64,000 bases of DNA from Bacteroidota bacterium (GTDB lineage: Bacteria; Bacteroidota; Bacteroidia; Chitinophagales; Chitinophagaceae): NCBI GenBank assembly GCA_018268105.1, contig JAFDXG010000076.1, forward strand, positions 40,122-104,121, in the 5' to 3' direction. The notes below the pieces were generated by a model. It was not told where the DNA came from, did not search any database, and saw only the letters and a program-made list of their open reading frames with translations. This document shows, piece after piece, positions 1 through 11,510 of this stretch. Position 1 is the first letter of the stretch. Each line of letters begins with the position of its first letter. The position numbers and the translations under genes were made by a program.

Positions 1-2664
<2,664 letters not shown>

Positions 2665-2692
2665 AAAGCAGTAAAGTTGTTCATCATTATAC

Positions 2693-2723
2693 AAAAGTGG
2701 CCAGTCAACCGGCCACTTTTTTT
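2693..2723 (+). terminator. rho-independent terminator of katG
   Basis: The stem aaaagtggcc / ggccactttt, with an 8-nt loop, runs into seven T residues 28 bases after the katG stop. Confidence 0.85.
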
Positions 2724-2754
2724 GTGCAAAATGACAGGTTAAATAAACTGTATT

Positions 2755-2785
2755 TTTGACATTTGAATTTCAGTCATTAACTTTA
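2755..2785 (+). promoter_or_regulatory. Bacteroidota-type promoter ahead of the GH116 gene
   Basis: TTTG at 2755-2758, a 19-base spacer, then TAACTTTA at 2778-2785. This matches the Bacteroidota housekeeping consensus TTTG-N19-TANNTTTG at 11 of 12 informative positions allowing free N. Transcription would begin near 2790, about 210 bases ahead of the GH116 start codon. Confidence 0.6.
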
Positions 2786-2790
2786 GCAGA

Positions 2791-2952
2791 AACAACCATT
2801 AACTTAAACCTTATAATACCAATCAGGCATTACGCCTGAATTCAACTCGCAGATAAACAATCAAATTGTTTTCATAGTCAATTTTTCAGGCCCGTTTAAT
2901 CCAATAGTAGTGAAAGGCGAGGCTGTCTGTATCAGGCAGCCTCAATTTTTTT
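2791..2952 (+). promoter_or_regulatory. long 5' leader ending in a terminator-like hairpin (attenuator or small RNA candidate)
   Basis: Part of the 335-base non-coding gap between katG and the GH116 gene. A promoter-like element lies just upstream. Inside is a small inverted repeat (tcaggc / gcctga near 2822-2838). At 2919-2943 is an 11-bp stem (gaggctgtctg / caggcagcctc, one G-U pair, loop TAT) followed by seven T at 2946-2952. The hairpin lies after the promoter but 48 bases before the start codon, so it should end most transcripts unless relieved. I do not recognise a known riboswitch fold. Confidence 0.45.
2919..2952 (+). terminator. strong intrinsic terminator inside the GH116 leader
   Basis: Eleven-bp GC-rich stem with a three-base loop, then a T7 tract. 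It cannot be the katG terminator, because that is already present at 2693-2723. Confidence 0.7.
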
Positions 2953-2999
2953 GAATAAAGAAATGATTTTTTTGAAAAGCAAAACACTATATTTCCAAA

Positions 3000-5711
3000 A
3001 TGAAGAGACGACATTTTTTAAGATCCGGCAGCATGCTTGCCGCTGCGGGCTTCTTTTCACCCGCATTACCAATTGTTGCGGGGCCATTTAAGGAGGAAGA
3101 GTTTGCTGGTACTCATTTTCCTTTCGACAAAAAATTAGACCCGGCCTGGTTGCAAGGGCTATATGAACGAGGCAATGCCACCACCTATAAAAAAAGCAAA
3201 AACGAGTTGCAATATATAGGGATGCCTGTAGGAGGCATTTGCGCAGGTGGTGTTTACCTCGGTGGTGACGGAAGACTTTGGCTTTGGGATATTTTCAATC
3301 AGAACCAAACAGGCGCCGTACCTAAGACACTGCCGATACCCTTAAAGGATTTTAATAAAGAAACGATAAACAATACAGATGGCACGCTTTACCTTGAACC
3401 ATCCACACAAACATCGGTATTACAGCAGGGATTTGCTATTTCCGTTACACAAAATGGTACCACCTATATTAAAAAACTGAAAGAAACAGACTGGGCTGAA
3501 ATATGTTTTGAAGCTACATATCCTGTAGCCACCATCACTTATAGCGAACCCGGATTTCCGGTGGAAGTCACATTGTGTGCTTTTTCTCCATTTATACCCG
3601 GTAATGCTTTTGAAAGTGGGCTGCCAGCCACCATACAGTCAATAACAATAAAAAATATATCCGGCGATGAGGTTGCAGTGGATATACTGGGATGGCTCGA
3701 AAATAAAATGCTATGCTATGCCGAAAAAACGGAAAAAGATTTTAACAGGGTTAATTCAACAGTAAAAGGAGATCATCTCCAGGGCATCCATCTGCATTGC
3801 AATACCGGCAACGAAAAACTTAAACAGGCTCCTGATTTTGGAGATATGTTTTTTGGCTCGCTTACAAGCGAAGCTACATGTATAGCCGATGTTATTTCAG
3901 GAAAGGAGGAAGAAGCCCGCCGGATCAAATACCTGGTTAATAATAACCGTAATGCTCAGGTAGGTGGTATCGTACAGACTTACCATTTACAACCACAAAA
4001 AGAGATCAATGCAGATTTCATTATTTCGTGGTACACTCCTAATATTTGTTTTGACTGTCTTCCGGAAGGCAGCAGGCCCTGGCAACTGAATGGAATTACC
4101 GTAAAAGACGCTGCCACACATTTCTATACTACACAATTTAAAAGTGCAGGGGAGGTGGCTGAATATATTGCGAAACATTTTGACAGACTGAGCAGTAAAA
4201 CATTGCTCTGGAAAGAGACCTGGTACAACAGCAGCCTTCCCTGGTGGTTCCTTGAAAGGACATTTGTAAATATCTCAACACTTGCCACTACTACTACTCA
4301 TCGTTTTCAGTCAGGACGTTATTATGCCTGGGAAGGAGTAGGCTGCTGTCACGGCAACTGTACTCACGTTTACCAGTATGCGCAGGCAGCTTCACGTATT
4401 TTCCCGGAGTTGGAAAGAGATACCCGTGAAAGGATTGACCTTGGTATTGGATACGATGAGAAAGACGGAATGATCCGAATAAGGGGAGAAAATACAGGAC
4501 CTTCAGTAGACGGGCAGGCAGGCACTATACTGCGTATCTACCGGGAACATCAGATGAGCAGGGATGATAGTTTTTTGAAAAAGAACTGGCCTAAAATTAA
4601 GAAGGCAGTGACTTTTATAATGAATCTTGATAAGAATAATGACGGAATGGAAGATACTCCCATGGAAAACACACTCGATGCCCAATGGCATGGAGAAATT
4701 GCATGGATTGTCGGGTTATGTATTGCTGGCGTACGTGCCGGTCAGGCAATGGCTGAAGAAATGAAGGATAAATCTTTTGCCGAACGATGTGCCGACTATG
4801 TTGCCAAAGGTAGAAGCAATATGGAAAAATATCTGTTCAACGGTGAATATTTTATTCATCGAGCTGATCCGAAAATTGGAAAAAAAGAAATCGGTTCATT
4901 CAATACCTGTCATATAGACCAGGTATACGGACAAAGTTGGGCCTGGCAGGTAAACCTCGGTCGTATCCTTAGTAAAGAAAAAACCATGAGCGCCTTGCAA
5001 GCGCTTTGGAAATATAACTATATGCCTGATGTGGGACCGTATATAAAAAAGCATCCGGGTGGCAGGTTTTATGCATTGGCAGGTGATGGTGGTATGGTGA
5101 TGAATACCAATCCCCGAAATGAAGAAAACCCTTACGGCAATGCTAAGGCATGGCAGGTTGGTTATTTTAATGAATGTATGAGTGGTTTTGAATACCAGGT
5201 AGCGGCTCACATGATGGCTGAAGGGATGACTGAAGAATCACTGGTACTTACAAAATCTATTCATGACCGTTACCATGCCTATAAACGGAATCCGTTCAAC
5301 GAAATTGAATGTTGCGATCACTATGGGCGGGCAATGGCGAGTTATGGCGCGTTCATAAGCGCATGTGGATTCACTTATCATGGACCTAAAGGCCAAATTG
5401 GATTTGCACCAAAACTCAACCCGGAAAATTTTATAGCTCCATTTACTGCTGCAGAAGGATGGGGAACATATAGTCAGCAGCAGGCTGTTAAATCTTTCAA
5501 CGCACAATTAAAAATTGTGTATGGATCATTAAGCATACAACAATTCACTATCAGTTTGTCAGACAGTCACAAGGTGAGTAAAGCCGAGGTGCTTATTGCA
5601 GAAAAAGATGTTCCTGCAACTTATACCCAGACGGGATTGCAGTGTGTAATCACTTTTAAGCAAAGGCAGAATATTGCTGAAAATGAGACATTAAATATTA
5701 CTGTTACCTAA
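3000..5711 (+). CDS. GH116 family beta-glycosidase (GBA2/DUF608-like), exported
   Basis: Retaining glycoside hydrolase related to non-lysosomal glucosylceramidase GBA2 and bacterial GH116 beta-glucosidases/xylosidases. It has 903 residues. An N-terminal GH116N beta-sandwich (about 60-370) is followed by the DUF608 (alpha/alpha)6 catalytic barrel (about 400-800). By alignment from memory with GBA2, the nucleophile is E445 in YAWEG and the acid/base is D640 in HIDQVYGQSW; both contexts are conserved. The N-terminus MKRRHFLRSGSML followed by a hydrophobic stretch resembles a Tat signal (twin Arg at 3-4), so export to the periplasm or surface is likely. The substrate cannot be read from sequence. 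The ATG at 3000 is the only sensible start. A GTPase gene follows after 15 bases. Confidence 0.85.
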   Translation: MKRRHFLRSGSMLAAAGFFSPALPIVAGPFKEEEFAGTHFPFDKKLDPAWLQGLYERGNATTYKKSKNELQYIGMPVGGICAGGVYLGGDGRLWLWDIFNQNQTGAVPKTLPIPLKDFNKETINNTDGTLYLEPSTQTSVLQQGFAISVTQNGTTYIKKLKETDWAEICFEATYPVATITYSEPGFPVEVTLCAFSPFIPGNAFESGLPATIQSITIKNISGDEVAVDILGWLENKMLCYAEKTEKDFNRVNSTVKGDHLQGIHLHCNTGNEKLKQAPDFGDMFFGSLTSEATCIADVISGKEEEARRIKYLVNNNRNAQVGGIVQTYHLQPQKEINADFIISWYTPNICFDCLPEGSRPWQLNGITVKDAATHFYTTQFKSAGEVAEYIAKHFDRLSSKTLLWKETWYNSSLPWWFLERTFVNISTLATTTTHRFQSGRYYAWEGVGCCHGNCTHVYQYAQAASRIFPELERDTRERIDLGIGYDEKDGMIRIRGENTGPSVDGQAGTILRIYREHQMSRDDSFLKKNWPKIKKAVTFIMNLDKNNDGMEDTPMENTLDAQWHGEIAWIVGLCIAGVRAGQAMAEEMKDKSFAERCADYVAKGRSNMEKYLFNGEYFIHRADPKIGKKEIGSFNTCHIDQVYGQSWAWQVNLGRILSKEKTMSALQALWKYNYMPDVGPYIKKHPGGRFYALAGDGGMVMNTNPRNEENPYGNAKAWQVGYFNECMSGFEYQVAAHMMAEGMTEESLVLTKSIHDRYHAYKRNPFNEIECCDHYGRAMASYGAFISACGFTYHGPKGQIGFAPKLNPENFIAPFTAAEGWGTYSQQQAVKSFNAQLKIVYGSLSIQQFTISLSDSHKVSKAEVLIAEKDVPATYTQTGLQCVITFKQRQNIAENETLNITVT

Positions 5712-5726
5712 AATGCAGGGAAATAA

Positions 5727-6818
5727 ATGAGTCACTTAAAACTACTAATAGTCGGAGGATTTTTGGCAAGTGGAAAAACAACAGCCATCTATGGTGCGAC
5801 TAAGCAATTAAAAGCTAAGGGTTACAAGGTGGGTGTCCTTACCAATGATCAGGGAAAACAACAGGTGGATACCGGATTCATTCGCAGCAATGGAATTCCT
5901 AATGAGGAAGTTTCGGGCAGTTGTTTTTGCTGCAACTTCAATGCTTTGGCAACCGGTATACAAAATTTACTGGAAGTAAATCAACCGGATGTGATTTTTG
6001 CCGAATCAGTTGGATCATGTACTGATCTTGCTGCTACAATAATCAACCCGTTGCTTACCCTGAAGAAAGGCAAATATGATATTGTGCTGTCAGTATTTGC
6101 CGATATCAGGTTATTGGTAGCTTTTTTGCAAGAAGAGCAACCGGTTTTTAATGAGAGTGTCGGCTATATTTTTCAAAAACAATTAGACGAAGCGGATATT
6201 ATCATCGCCAACAAGACAGATCTTTTATCTGCAGAGGAACTGAGTCGTGCAAAGTCGGTAATATCTGCAGCATACCCTGATAAATCTGTCCTTTACCAAA
6301 ATTCACTTTCAGAAGATGGGATACAAAACTGGTTGGCCGCCTGTGAGGATTACCGTAATTCGGACCTACGTCAAGCTCTCAATATAGATTATGATAAATA
6401 TGGAGCAGGCGAGGCTGAACTGGCCTGGCTGGATGAGGAAGTTGGTATAATTACTCAGGACAAAAATGCGGTTAAGACAGCATTACTGCTGGCAAATTCG
6501 ATATATAACAAAATCAAGACCCGCAATTATCCCATTGGTCATCTTAAATTCCTATTAGATAACGGACAATATCAAACGAAGATTAGCTTCAGTTCATTTG
6601 ATGATATTGCAAACAGAGATCAGTATAATATGGAAGAATCTGAGAGGGTTGTTTTACTCATCAATGCAAGAGTACAAACCACTCCAAAGGAGCTACAGGA
6701 AATTGTTACTAACGCTATTATTGAAACAGAAAATGCAACAGCGGGTAAGATTACGGAATATATAGTCTCCGCATTTAAGCCCGGCTATCCCAGACCGACC
6801 TATAGAATTATTGTATAA
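5727..6818 (+). CDS. COG0523/CobW-family GTPase
   Basis: G3E-family P-loop GTPase of the kind thought to act in metal-cofactor delivery. The Walker A motif is at 10-19 (GGFLASGKTT). The metal-binding CxCC motif typical of COG0523 is at C66-F-C68-C69, and the guanine-specificity motif NKTD is at 162-165. It has 363 residues. Its start lies 15 bases after the GH116 stop, on the same strand, so co-transcription is likely. That is an odd pairing, since COG0523 proteins normally sit near zinc, cobalt or nitrile-hydratase genes, none of which is seen here. The metal and client are unknown. Confidence 0.85.
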   Translation: MSHLKLLIVGGFLASGKTTAIYGATKQLKAKGYKVGVLTNDQGKQQVDTGFIRSNGIPNEEVSGSCFCCNFNALATGIQNLLEVNQPDVIFAESVGSCTDLAATIINPLLTLKKGKYDIVLSVFADIRLLVAFLQEEQPVFNESVGYIFQKQLDEADIIIANKTDLLSAEELSRAKSVISAAYPDKSVLYQNSLSEDGIQNWLAACEDYRNSDLRQALNIDYDKYGAGEAELAWLDEEVGIITQDKNAVKTALLLANSIYNKIKTRNYPIGHLKFLLDNGQYQTKISFSSFDDIANRDQYNMEESERVVLLINARVQTTPKELQEIVTNAIIETENATAGKITEYIVSAFKPGYPRPTYRIIV

Positions 6819-6831
6819 TAATTGCTTTGAG

Positions 6832-7155
6832 TTACTTCTTTATATTCACAAGATCATAAGAGTCATCTATCCAGGACCGTAAAATAGACGTAGCAATTGA
6901 TCCATCAACAATAATAGTATTCCAGTGTTTTTTATTCATGTGGTAACCCGGTATAACACAGGTATAAGTTTCCCTTAACTCTTCAGCTTTTTCCGGATCA
7001 CACTTTACATTGAACTGGATTTGTTCCGCATCCAAAGGAAGCAGTAAAAAGATTTTACCATTGGTCTTAAAAACAACCACATCAGGTCCAAAAGGCAATG
7101 CTTCTTCTACTCCTTCTTTAGAAAGACAATATGTTCTGATTTGTTCTACATCCAT
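6832..7155 (-). CDS. MmcQ/YjbR family protein
   Basis: Small cytosolic protein of 107 residues of the YjbR/CyaY-like fold (DUF419). Family hallmarks are an N-terminal helix opening with MDVEQIRTYCLSKEGVEEAL, a PFGPDVVVFK strand, a KIFLLL strand, and a C-terminal HWNTIIVDGSI segment followed by a SWIDDSYDLV helix. I chose the ATG at 7155; the frame opens at a TTG at 7173, which would only add an oligo-Ile leader. It is convergent with the COG0523 gene and only 13 bases apart. Members are sometimes called DNA-binding proteins, but a firm function is lacking. Confidence 0.8.
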   Translation of the reverse strand: MDVEQIRTYCLSKEGVEEALPFGPDVVVFKTNGKIFLLLPLDAEQIQFNVKCDPEKAEELRETYTCVIPGYHMNKKHWNTIIVDGSIATSILRSWIDDSYDLVNIKK

Positions 7156-7256
7156 AATGATAATTATTATCAATACCCGGTATATTCAGGCAATTTGGCG
7201 CTCTGTTAAATAATAGATACCTTAAATTTCATAAATTTTATTACAAAAGTAAAACC

Positions 7257-9128
7257 ATGCTTATGTTAAAAGCAGGTAATTATACATTCTTTTTACTATT
7301 TGCATTGATACACTTTACAGCCATATACGCCCAGACTGGTACAGCGGGTGAGCCTGTAAGATATATTGGCGGAGTTACAATTGATCCCTCTGTGCATGAA
7401 GGCAGGTTACGCTGGGCTATCGGCACAGAAAACATCCAGGTAATGCGTGCCAACAGAAAATTTGGGGGCATAGACACCGACACTGGCTGGACCTATAATC
7501 ATGCACCTAATTTAGCCTATTGGAATAATAAATTTTATCTTCAATATCTTAGTAACCCGGTGGATGAACATATAGCTCCGGGGCAGACACTGCTCGTAAC
7601 TTCTGCAGATGGCAGACTTTGGAGCAATCCGGTTATTATTTTTCCACCCTACAAAGCGCCACCCGGTGTAACTATACCCGAGGGCTATCACGGATATATG
7701 ATGCATCAGCGTATGGGTTTCTATACAGCCCCAAACGGGCGTCTTCTCACACTTGCATTTTATGGACATACTGAAGACCCTTTCCAGGAAGGTGGTATTG
7801 GAAGAGTGGTCAGGGAGATTTATAAAGACGGTAGCTTTGGCCCTATTTATTTTATAAAATACGAAAGCCATGCCCTGTGGAATGCCTCAAATACCTCCTA
7901 CCCTTTTTATACAACATCTACTGATACAGGTTTTGTGGCTGCTTGTAATGCATTACTGAATGATCGCCTTAAAACCTTACAATGGCGGGATGAGGATGAT
8001 GAAAGCGATACCTTATATGCAAAAAACAGGGATGATGATCATCTGTCAGCGCTATCTTATTTTCATCGTAAAGATGGAAAGGTAGTTATGCTTTGGAAAA
8101 AATCGAAAGCTGCCCTGTCAGACAATAATGGAAAAACTTTTTCCTATCCTGTAAAAGTTCCCACACTGCTAATGTCGGGAGGCAAAAACTGGGGACAATG
8201 CACCGAAGATGGCAGATATGCAATGTGCTATAATCCTATAGATAATTCCGAATACCGGTATCCGTTAATCATTGTTACGGGTGAGGATGGTATAATATTC
8301 GATAATATGCTATTGGTTCAGGGTGAAGTACCGCCAAGGCGATTTTACGGTCGCTGGAAAGATTTTGGCCCCTGCTATATGCGCGGCATTGCTGAAGGTA
8401 ATGGTAATCCACCGGGTAATGATATGTGGCTAACCTACAGCATGAACAAAGAAGATATGTGGATCAGCAGAATACAGGTACCTGTTACTTACAAAGTAAA
8501 TCAACCTGTACATGATAATTTTGACAACCTCAATCCCGGCGACAGGATTTCAAACTGGAATACTTACTCTCCGCAATGGGCGCCGGTTACCATAGCCACA
8601 TTTAAAGAAACACACAACAAAGTATTGCAGCTTTCTGATGAGGACCCTTATGATTATGCAAGAGCAATACGGGTATTTAAAGAAACGTCAAATGCTGATC
8701 TCAGGTTTCGGGTTTATACTGTGCAAAATAATTTGGGTGAGCTTTCAATAGATGTTACCGATCAGTTTGGCAATCGTCCGGTAAGACTGACATTAAGTAA
8801 TAAAGGAACCATTCTGATGAATGATGGAACTAAGGAAATAACTGTGAAAAAATATCTTCCTAAAAGATGGTATGATTTTCAAATAACAGTGAATGCTACT
8901 CTGCACGGTGGTTATTTTGATGTTTGGTTAAATAAAGAACATGTAATAGTAAAAGCACCTTTAGCGGAAACTGTAAAATCTGTTGAACGTATATCTTTTC
9001 GAACAGGGCCTTATCGCAACCTCCCCAACCGTCATACGCCAAATGAAACACCTGAACCGCCTATGCCAGGTGCAGATGAGCGTGTAGAAAAGGCTACATT
9101 TTATATTGATGATGTGCAGTTGAAATAA
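7257..9128 (+). CDS. secreted sialidase-superfamily (BNR/Asp-box) protein with C-terminal jelly-roll-like domain
   Basis: Predicted exported protein of 623 residues. A signal peptide (TFFLLFALIHFTAIYAQ) appears to be cleaved near residue 26. The central part (about 50-420) reads as a beta-propeller with Asp-box-like turns, for example SADGRLWSNP and LSDNNGKTFSYP, as in sialidases. Residues about 430-623 look like a concanavalin/LamG-type beta-sandwich (DNFDNLNPGDRISNW at its start), common on carbohydrate-active enzymes of Bacteroidota. I cannot identify a catalytic Tyr/Glu pair with confidence, so sialidase activity is unproven; other glycoside hydrolases or polysaccharide lyases share this build. 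It stands alone on the plus strand. Confidence 0.6.
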   Translation: MLMLKAGNYTFFLLFALIHFTAIYAQTGTAGEPVRYIGGVTIDPSVHEGRLRWAIGTENIQVMRANRKFGGIDTDTGWTYNHAPNLAYWNNKFYLQYLSNPVDEHIAPGQTLLVTSADGRLWSNPVIIFPPYKAPPGVTIPEGYHGYMMHQRMGFYTAPNGRLLTLAFYGHTEDPFQEGGIGRVVREIYKDGSFGPIYFIKYESHALWNASNTSYPFYTTSTDTGFVAACNALLNDRLKTLQWRDEDDESDTLYAKNRDDDHLSALSYFHRKDGKVVMLWKKSKAALSDNNGKTFSYPVKVPTLLMSGGKNWGQCTEDGRYAMCYNPIDNSEYRYPLIIVTGEDGIIFDNMLLVQGEVPPRRFYGRWKDFGPCYMRGIAEGNGNPPGNDMWLTYSMNKEDMWISRIQVPVTYKVNQPVHDNFDNLNPGDRISNWNTYSPQWAPVTIATFKETHNKVLQLSDEDPYDYARAIRVFKETSNADLRFRVYTVQNNLGELSIDVTDQFGNRPVRLTLSNKGTILMNDGTKEITVKKYLPKRWYDFQITVNATLHGGYFDVWLNKEHVIVKAPLAETVKSVERISFRTGPYRNLPNRHTPNETPEPPMPGADERVEKATFYIDDVQLK

Positions 9129-9246
9129 TAATTAAACCACATTTTAGAATGGATCCATTTATCTTATATCCGGTTAAAATTTTGTTTCTTCGTAATGAAT
9201 ATCCTTTACAGGTCATCATTCAATCGGCATATTTTATTTATTCAAA

Positions 9247-10173
9247 ATGACAATTTTATTTATCACCGGTGGCAATGCACTTTTACCAGAGATCGAAGCA
9301 TATATCTCTTTCTTTTCGCAATACCCTGGCGTTAACACCAAAGTTGCATTTGCCAAAACAAAAGATGATGTACCTGCTGATGTAGAATGGCATTTTATGG
9401 GCATGCACAAACAAAAAAATAATAAAGCAGTCACTATCCATGAATATGCTTCAGCATCCACACCTCCGTTTGCCAATTTAAAAAACAGGCTAAAAAAAGC
9501 ACTTAACTGCCTGCCGGATTACAGGCTTTTCTATAGTGAATATGTAAAAGATCAATTTAATTTCAGGGACAATATACCTTATGGCTACCGTGGACATGGT
9601 ATTTTAGAACAAGCAGGAATACAAACCAACTCAGAAAAAAAATATGATTTTATTTATGTTGGCTCAGTAGATAAACAAAGACACCTTTCGGCACTATTCA
9701 ACTGTTTTACCACAGGAAGTATGCAGGGCAAAACGCTACTGGTACTTAGCAAAAATTACCAGATTGTATCCGCCGGATTAACTGCTTATAACAATATTAT
9801 TTTTAAAGGTCCGGTTCCTTATACCGAGGTTTACAAATATATAAGGAAATGTAGATTTGCTTTAAACTATATTCCTGATATCTCCCCCTACAACCAGCAG
9901 GTGTCTGCAAAATTTATTGACTATACAGCTTGCGGAGCAAAGATTATTACAACAGATTATGCCTGGATCAGACAGTTTCAAAAAATTAATGGTGGAAATT
10001 TTTTTTTCCTGACAGACAAACTGGAAAACTTTAGCTGGGATAATATCAATCAGTTTCAATTTGTGCGGCCGGAGTTAAAATATTATACCTGGGAAAATCA
10101 AATAGTAAAGTCAGGTGTATTGGATTTTTTACAAAAAAGATTTCCTGAAATGAAGATACTGAGAAGGGAATAG
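9247..10173 (+). CDS. glycosyltransferase (GT-B type)
   Basis: 308-residue cytosolic protein without a signal peptide. The first half has Rossmann-like beta strands (MTILFITGGNALL, YDFIYVGSVDKQRH). The C-terminal half carries the nucleotide-sugar-binding region of GT-B enzymes (NYIPDISPYNQQ, then AKFIDYTACGAKIITTDYAW), where an acidic residue and a small loop normally hold the donor. The usual GT4 E-x7-E motif is not clear, so the family is uncertain. It lies next to a GT4 gene on the opposite strand, suggesting a role in surface glycan synthesis. Confidence 0.65.
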   Translation: MTILFITGGNALLPEIEAYISFFSQYPGVNTKVAFAKTKDDVPADVEWHFMGMHKQKNNKAVTIHEYASASTPPFANLKNRLKKALNCLPDYRLFYSEYVKDQFNFRDNIPYGYRGHGILEQAGIQTNSEKKYDFIYVGSVDKQRHLSALFNCFTTGSMQGKTLLVLSKNYQIVSAGLTAYNNIIFKGPVPYTEVYKYIRKCRFALNYIPDISPYNQQVSAKFIDYTACGAKIITTDYAWIRQFQKINGGNFFFLTDKLENFSWDNINQFQFVRPELKYYTWENQIVKSGVLDFLQKRFPEMKILRRE

Positions 10174-10264
10174 GATGTGAGATTATAAACATGGAACTAC
10201 AAACACAAACAAGTACTTGAAATTGAATAATAAATAAAAGCTTATAACTTTTCCCCTACCCTCT

Positions 10265-11410
10265 TTACTGTAGCAAACTCGAATATAGTTCAAGTTGTCC
10301 TTTCCAAATTCTTTCATTTGCAAAATTTTTTTCAACAAATACCCTACCGGATTGCCCATAATTTTTACGCAAATCCGGGGAGTCAATCAGTTTACCTATA
10401 GCCGAAGTCAATTGAGTAACATTTCCTTTTTCAAAAAGTTCACCACTTACATTTTGCATTACTGCATCCCTGCAACCTGCAATATTGGTAGCAATCACAG
10501 GCACTTCCATAGCTGCAGCTTCTATCAGTACATTGGGGAATCCTTCGCGGTATGATGGTAATACCAGCATATCCATCAACTCATATACGGGTCTTACATC
10601 TAATAATTTTCCCAGGTAGATCACTTTTTCATCGTGATATAACTGATCAAGATACCGGGCTGAAAATGGATGCTCTGGTATTAAGGGACCGGCAATAACC
10701 AATCTGAGAACCGGGTATTTTGCAACTAAAATATTAAATGCCTCAAATAATATATCTATTCCTTTATCCTTCGATAGCCTGCCAATATACCCAACTACTA
10801 TATTTTTATCAGTTAGTCCAAATCTTTCCTTCATCTCCAATACTTGTTCCGTCAGATCTAGGCTCTTTGAAAACTCACTAAGATCAATTCCATTACTGCT
10901 TCCTTTGGCTATTACAATTGCCTTTACAGCATTTATGATTTTTCTTTGAATGGCATGCTCTCTCAGGGAATGACTAACTACAATCACCTTTTCTGGAATA
11001 CGGCAGGAAATTTTTTCAGTTAGTGTAATAATACTCCTCAAAAGACCCTTTTGATTATCTGACAGCAATCCATGCATGGTAAAAACGGTATGCTTAAACC
11101 CGGTAAGAAAACAGGCAATCATAATCAAAAAACCTGATTTAGGATTTCCGGCATTAACAATATCCGGCTTCTCTCTGCGAAGGATACGAACAATACGAAT
11201 CAACTGGAAAAAATCAGTAACCGGAGATATTCTTTTGGTAAATGGAATAGTGATAAGTTCAGCATTTTCTTTTTTGGCAAGCATACTAATTTCTTCGCCA
11301 GGAGCACTTACAATAACAACTTTAAAACCATTCGCTGCTAAAAATGCTATTTGGCCCTTAAGAAAATTTGCACAAAACGAACTGGATACACCTATTAATA
11401 TTTTGGGCAT
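10265..11410 (-). CDS. GT4 family glycosyltransferase
   Basis: 381-residue GT-B glycosyltransferase of the capsule/O-antigen type, transferring a sugar from a nucleotide donor at the inner face of the membrane. The N-terminal acceptor domain includes VNAGNPKSG and TMHGLLS. The C-terminal donor domain opens with the GT4 signature YIGRLSKDKGID (208-219) and has the E-x7-E motif at E289 and E297 (SYREGFPNVLIEAAA). The ATG at 11410 is divergent from the membrane-protein gene at 11511, with about 100 bases between. It is related to GalNAc/GlcNAc transferases of undecaprenyl pathways, but the sugar cannot be assigned. Confidence 0.88.
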   Translation of the reverse strand: MPKILIGVSSSFCANFLKGQIAFLAANGFKVVIVSAPGEEISMLAKKENAELITIPFTKRISPVTDFFQLIRIVRILRREKPDIVNAGNPKSGFLIMIACFLTGFKHTVFTMHGLLSDNQKGLLRSIITLTEKISCRIPEKVIVVSHSLREHAIQRKIINAVKAIVIAKGSSNGIDLSEFSKSLDLTEQVLEMKERFGLTDKNIVVGYIGRLSKDKGIDILFEAFNILVAKYPVLRLVIAGPLIPEHPFSARYLDQLYHDEKVIYLGKLLDVRPVYELMDMLVLPSYREGFPNVLIEAAAMEVPVIATNIAGCRDAVMQNVSGELFEKGNVTQLTSAIGKLIDSPDLRKNYGQSGRVFVEKNFANERIWKGQLELYSSLLQ

Positions 11411-11510
11411 ACCGATAAAAATAAGGGTTCATCATTACAATACCTAAATATCCTGATATTTGCTTTTTTTATTCATATCAGTAGTATTGCAAAAAGTATT
11501 ATATATTTTA

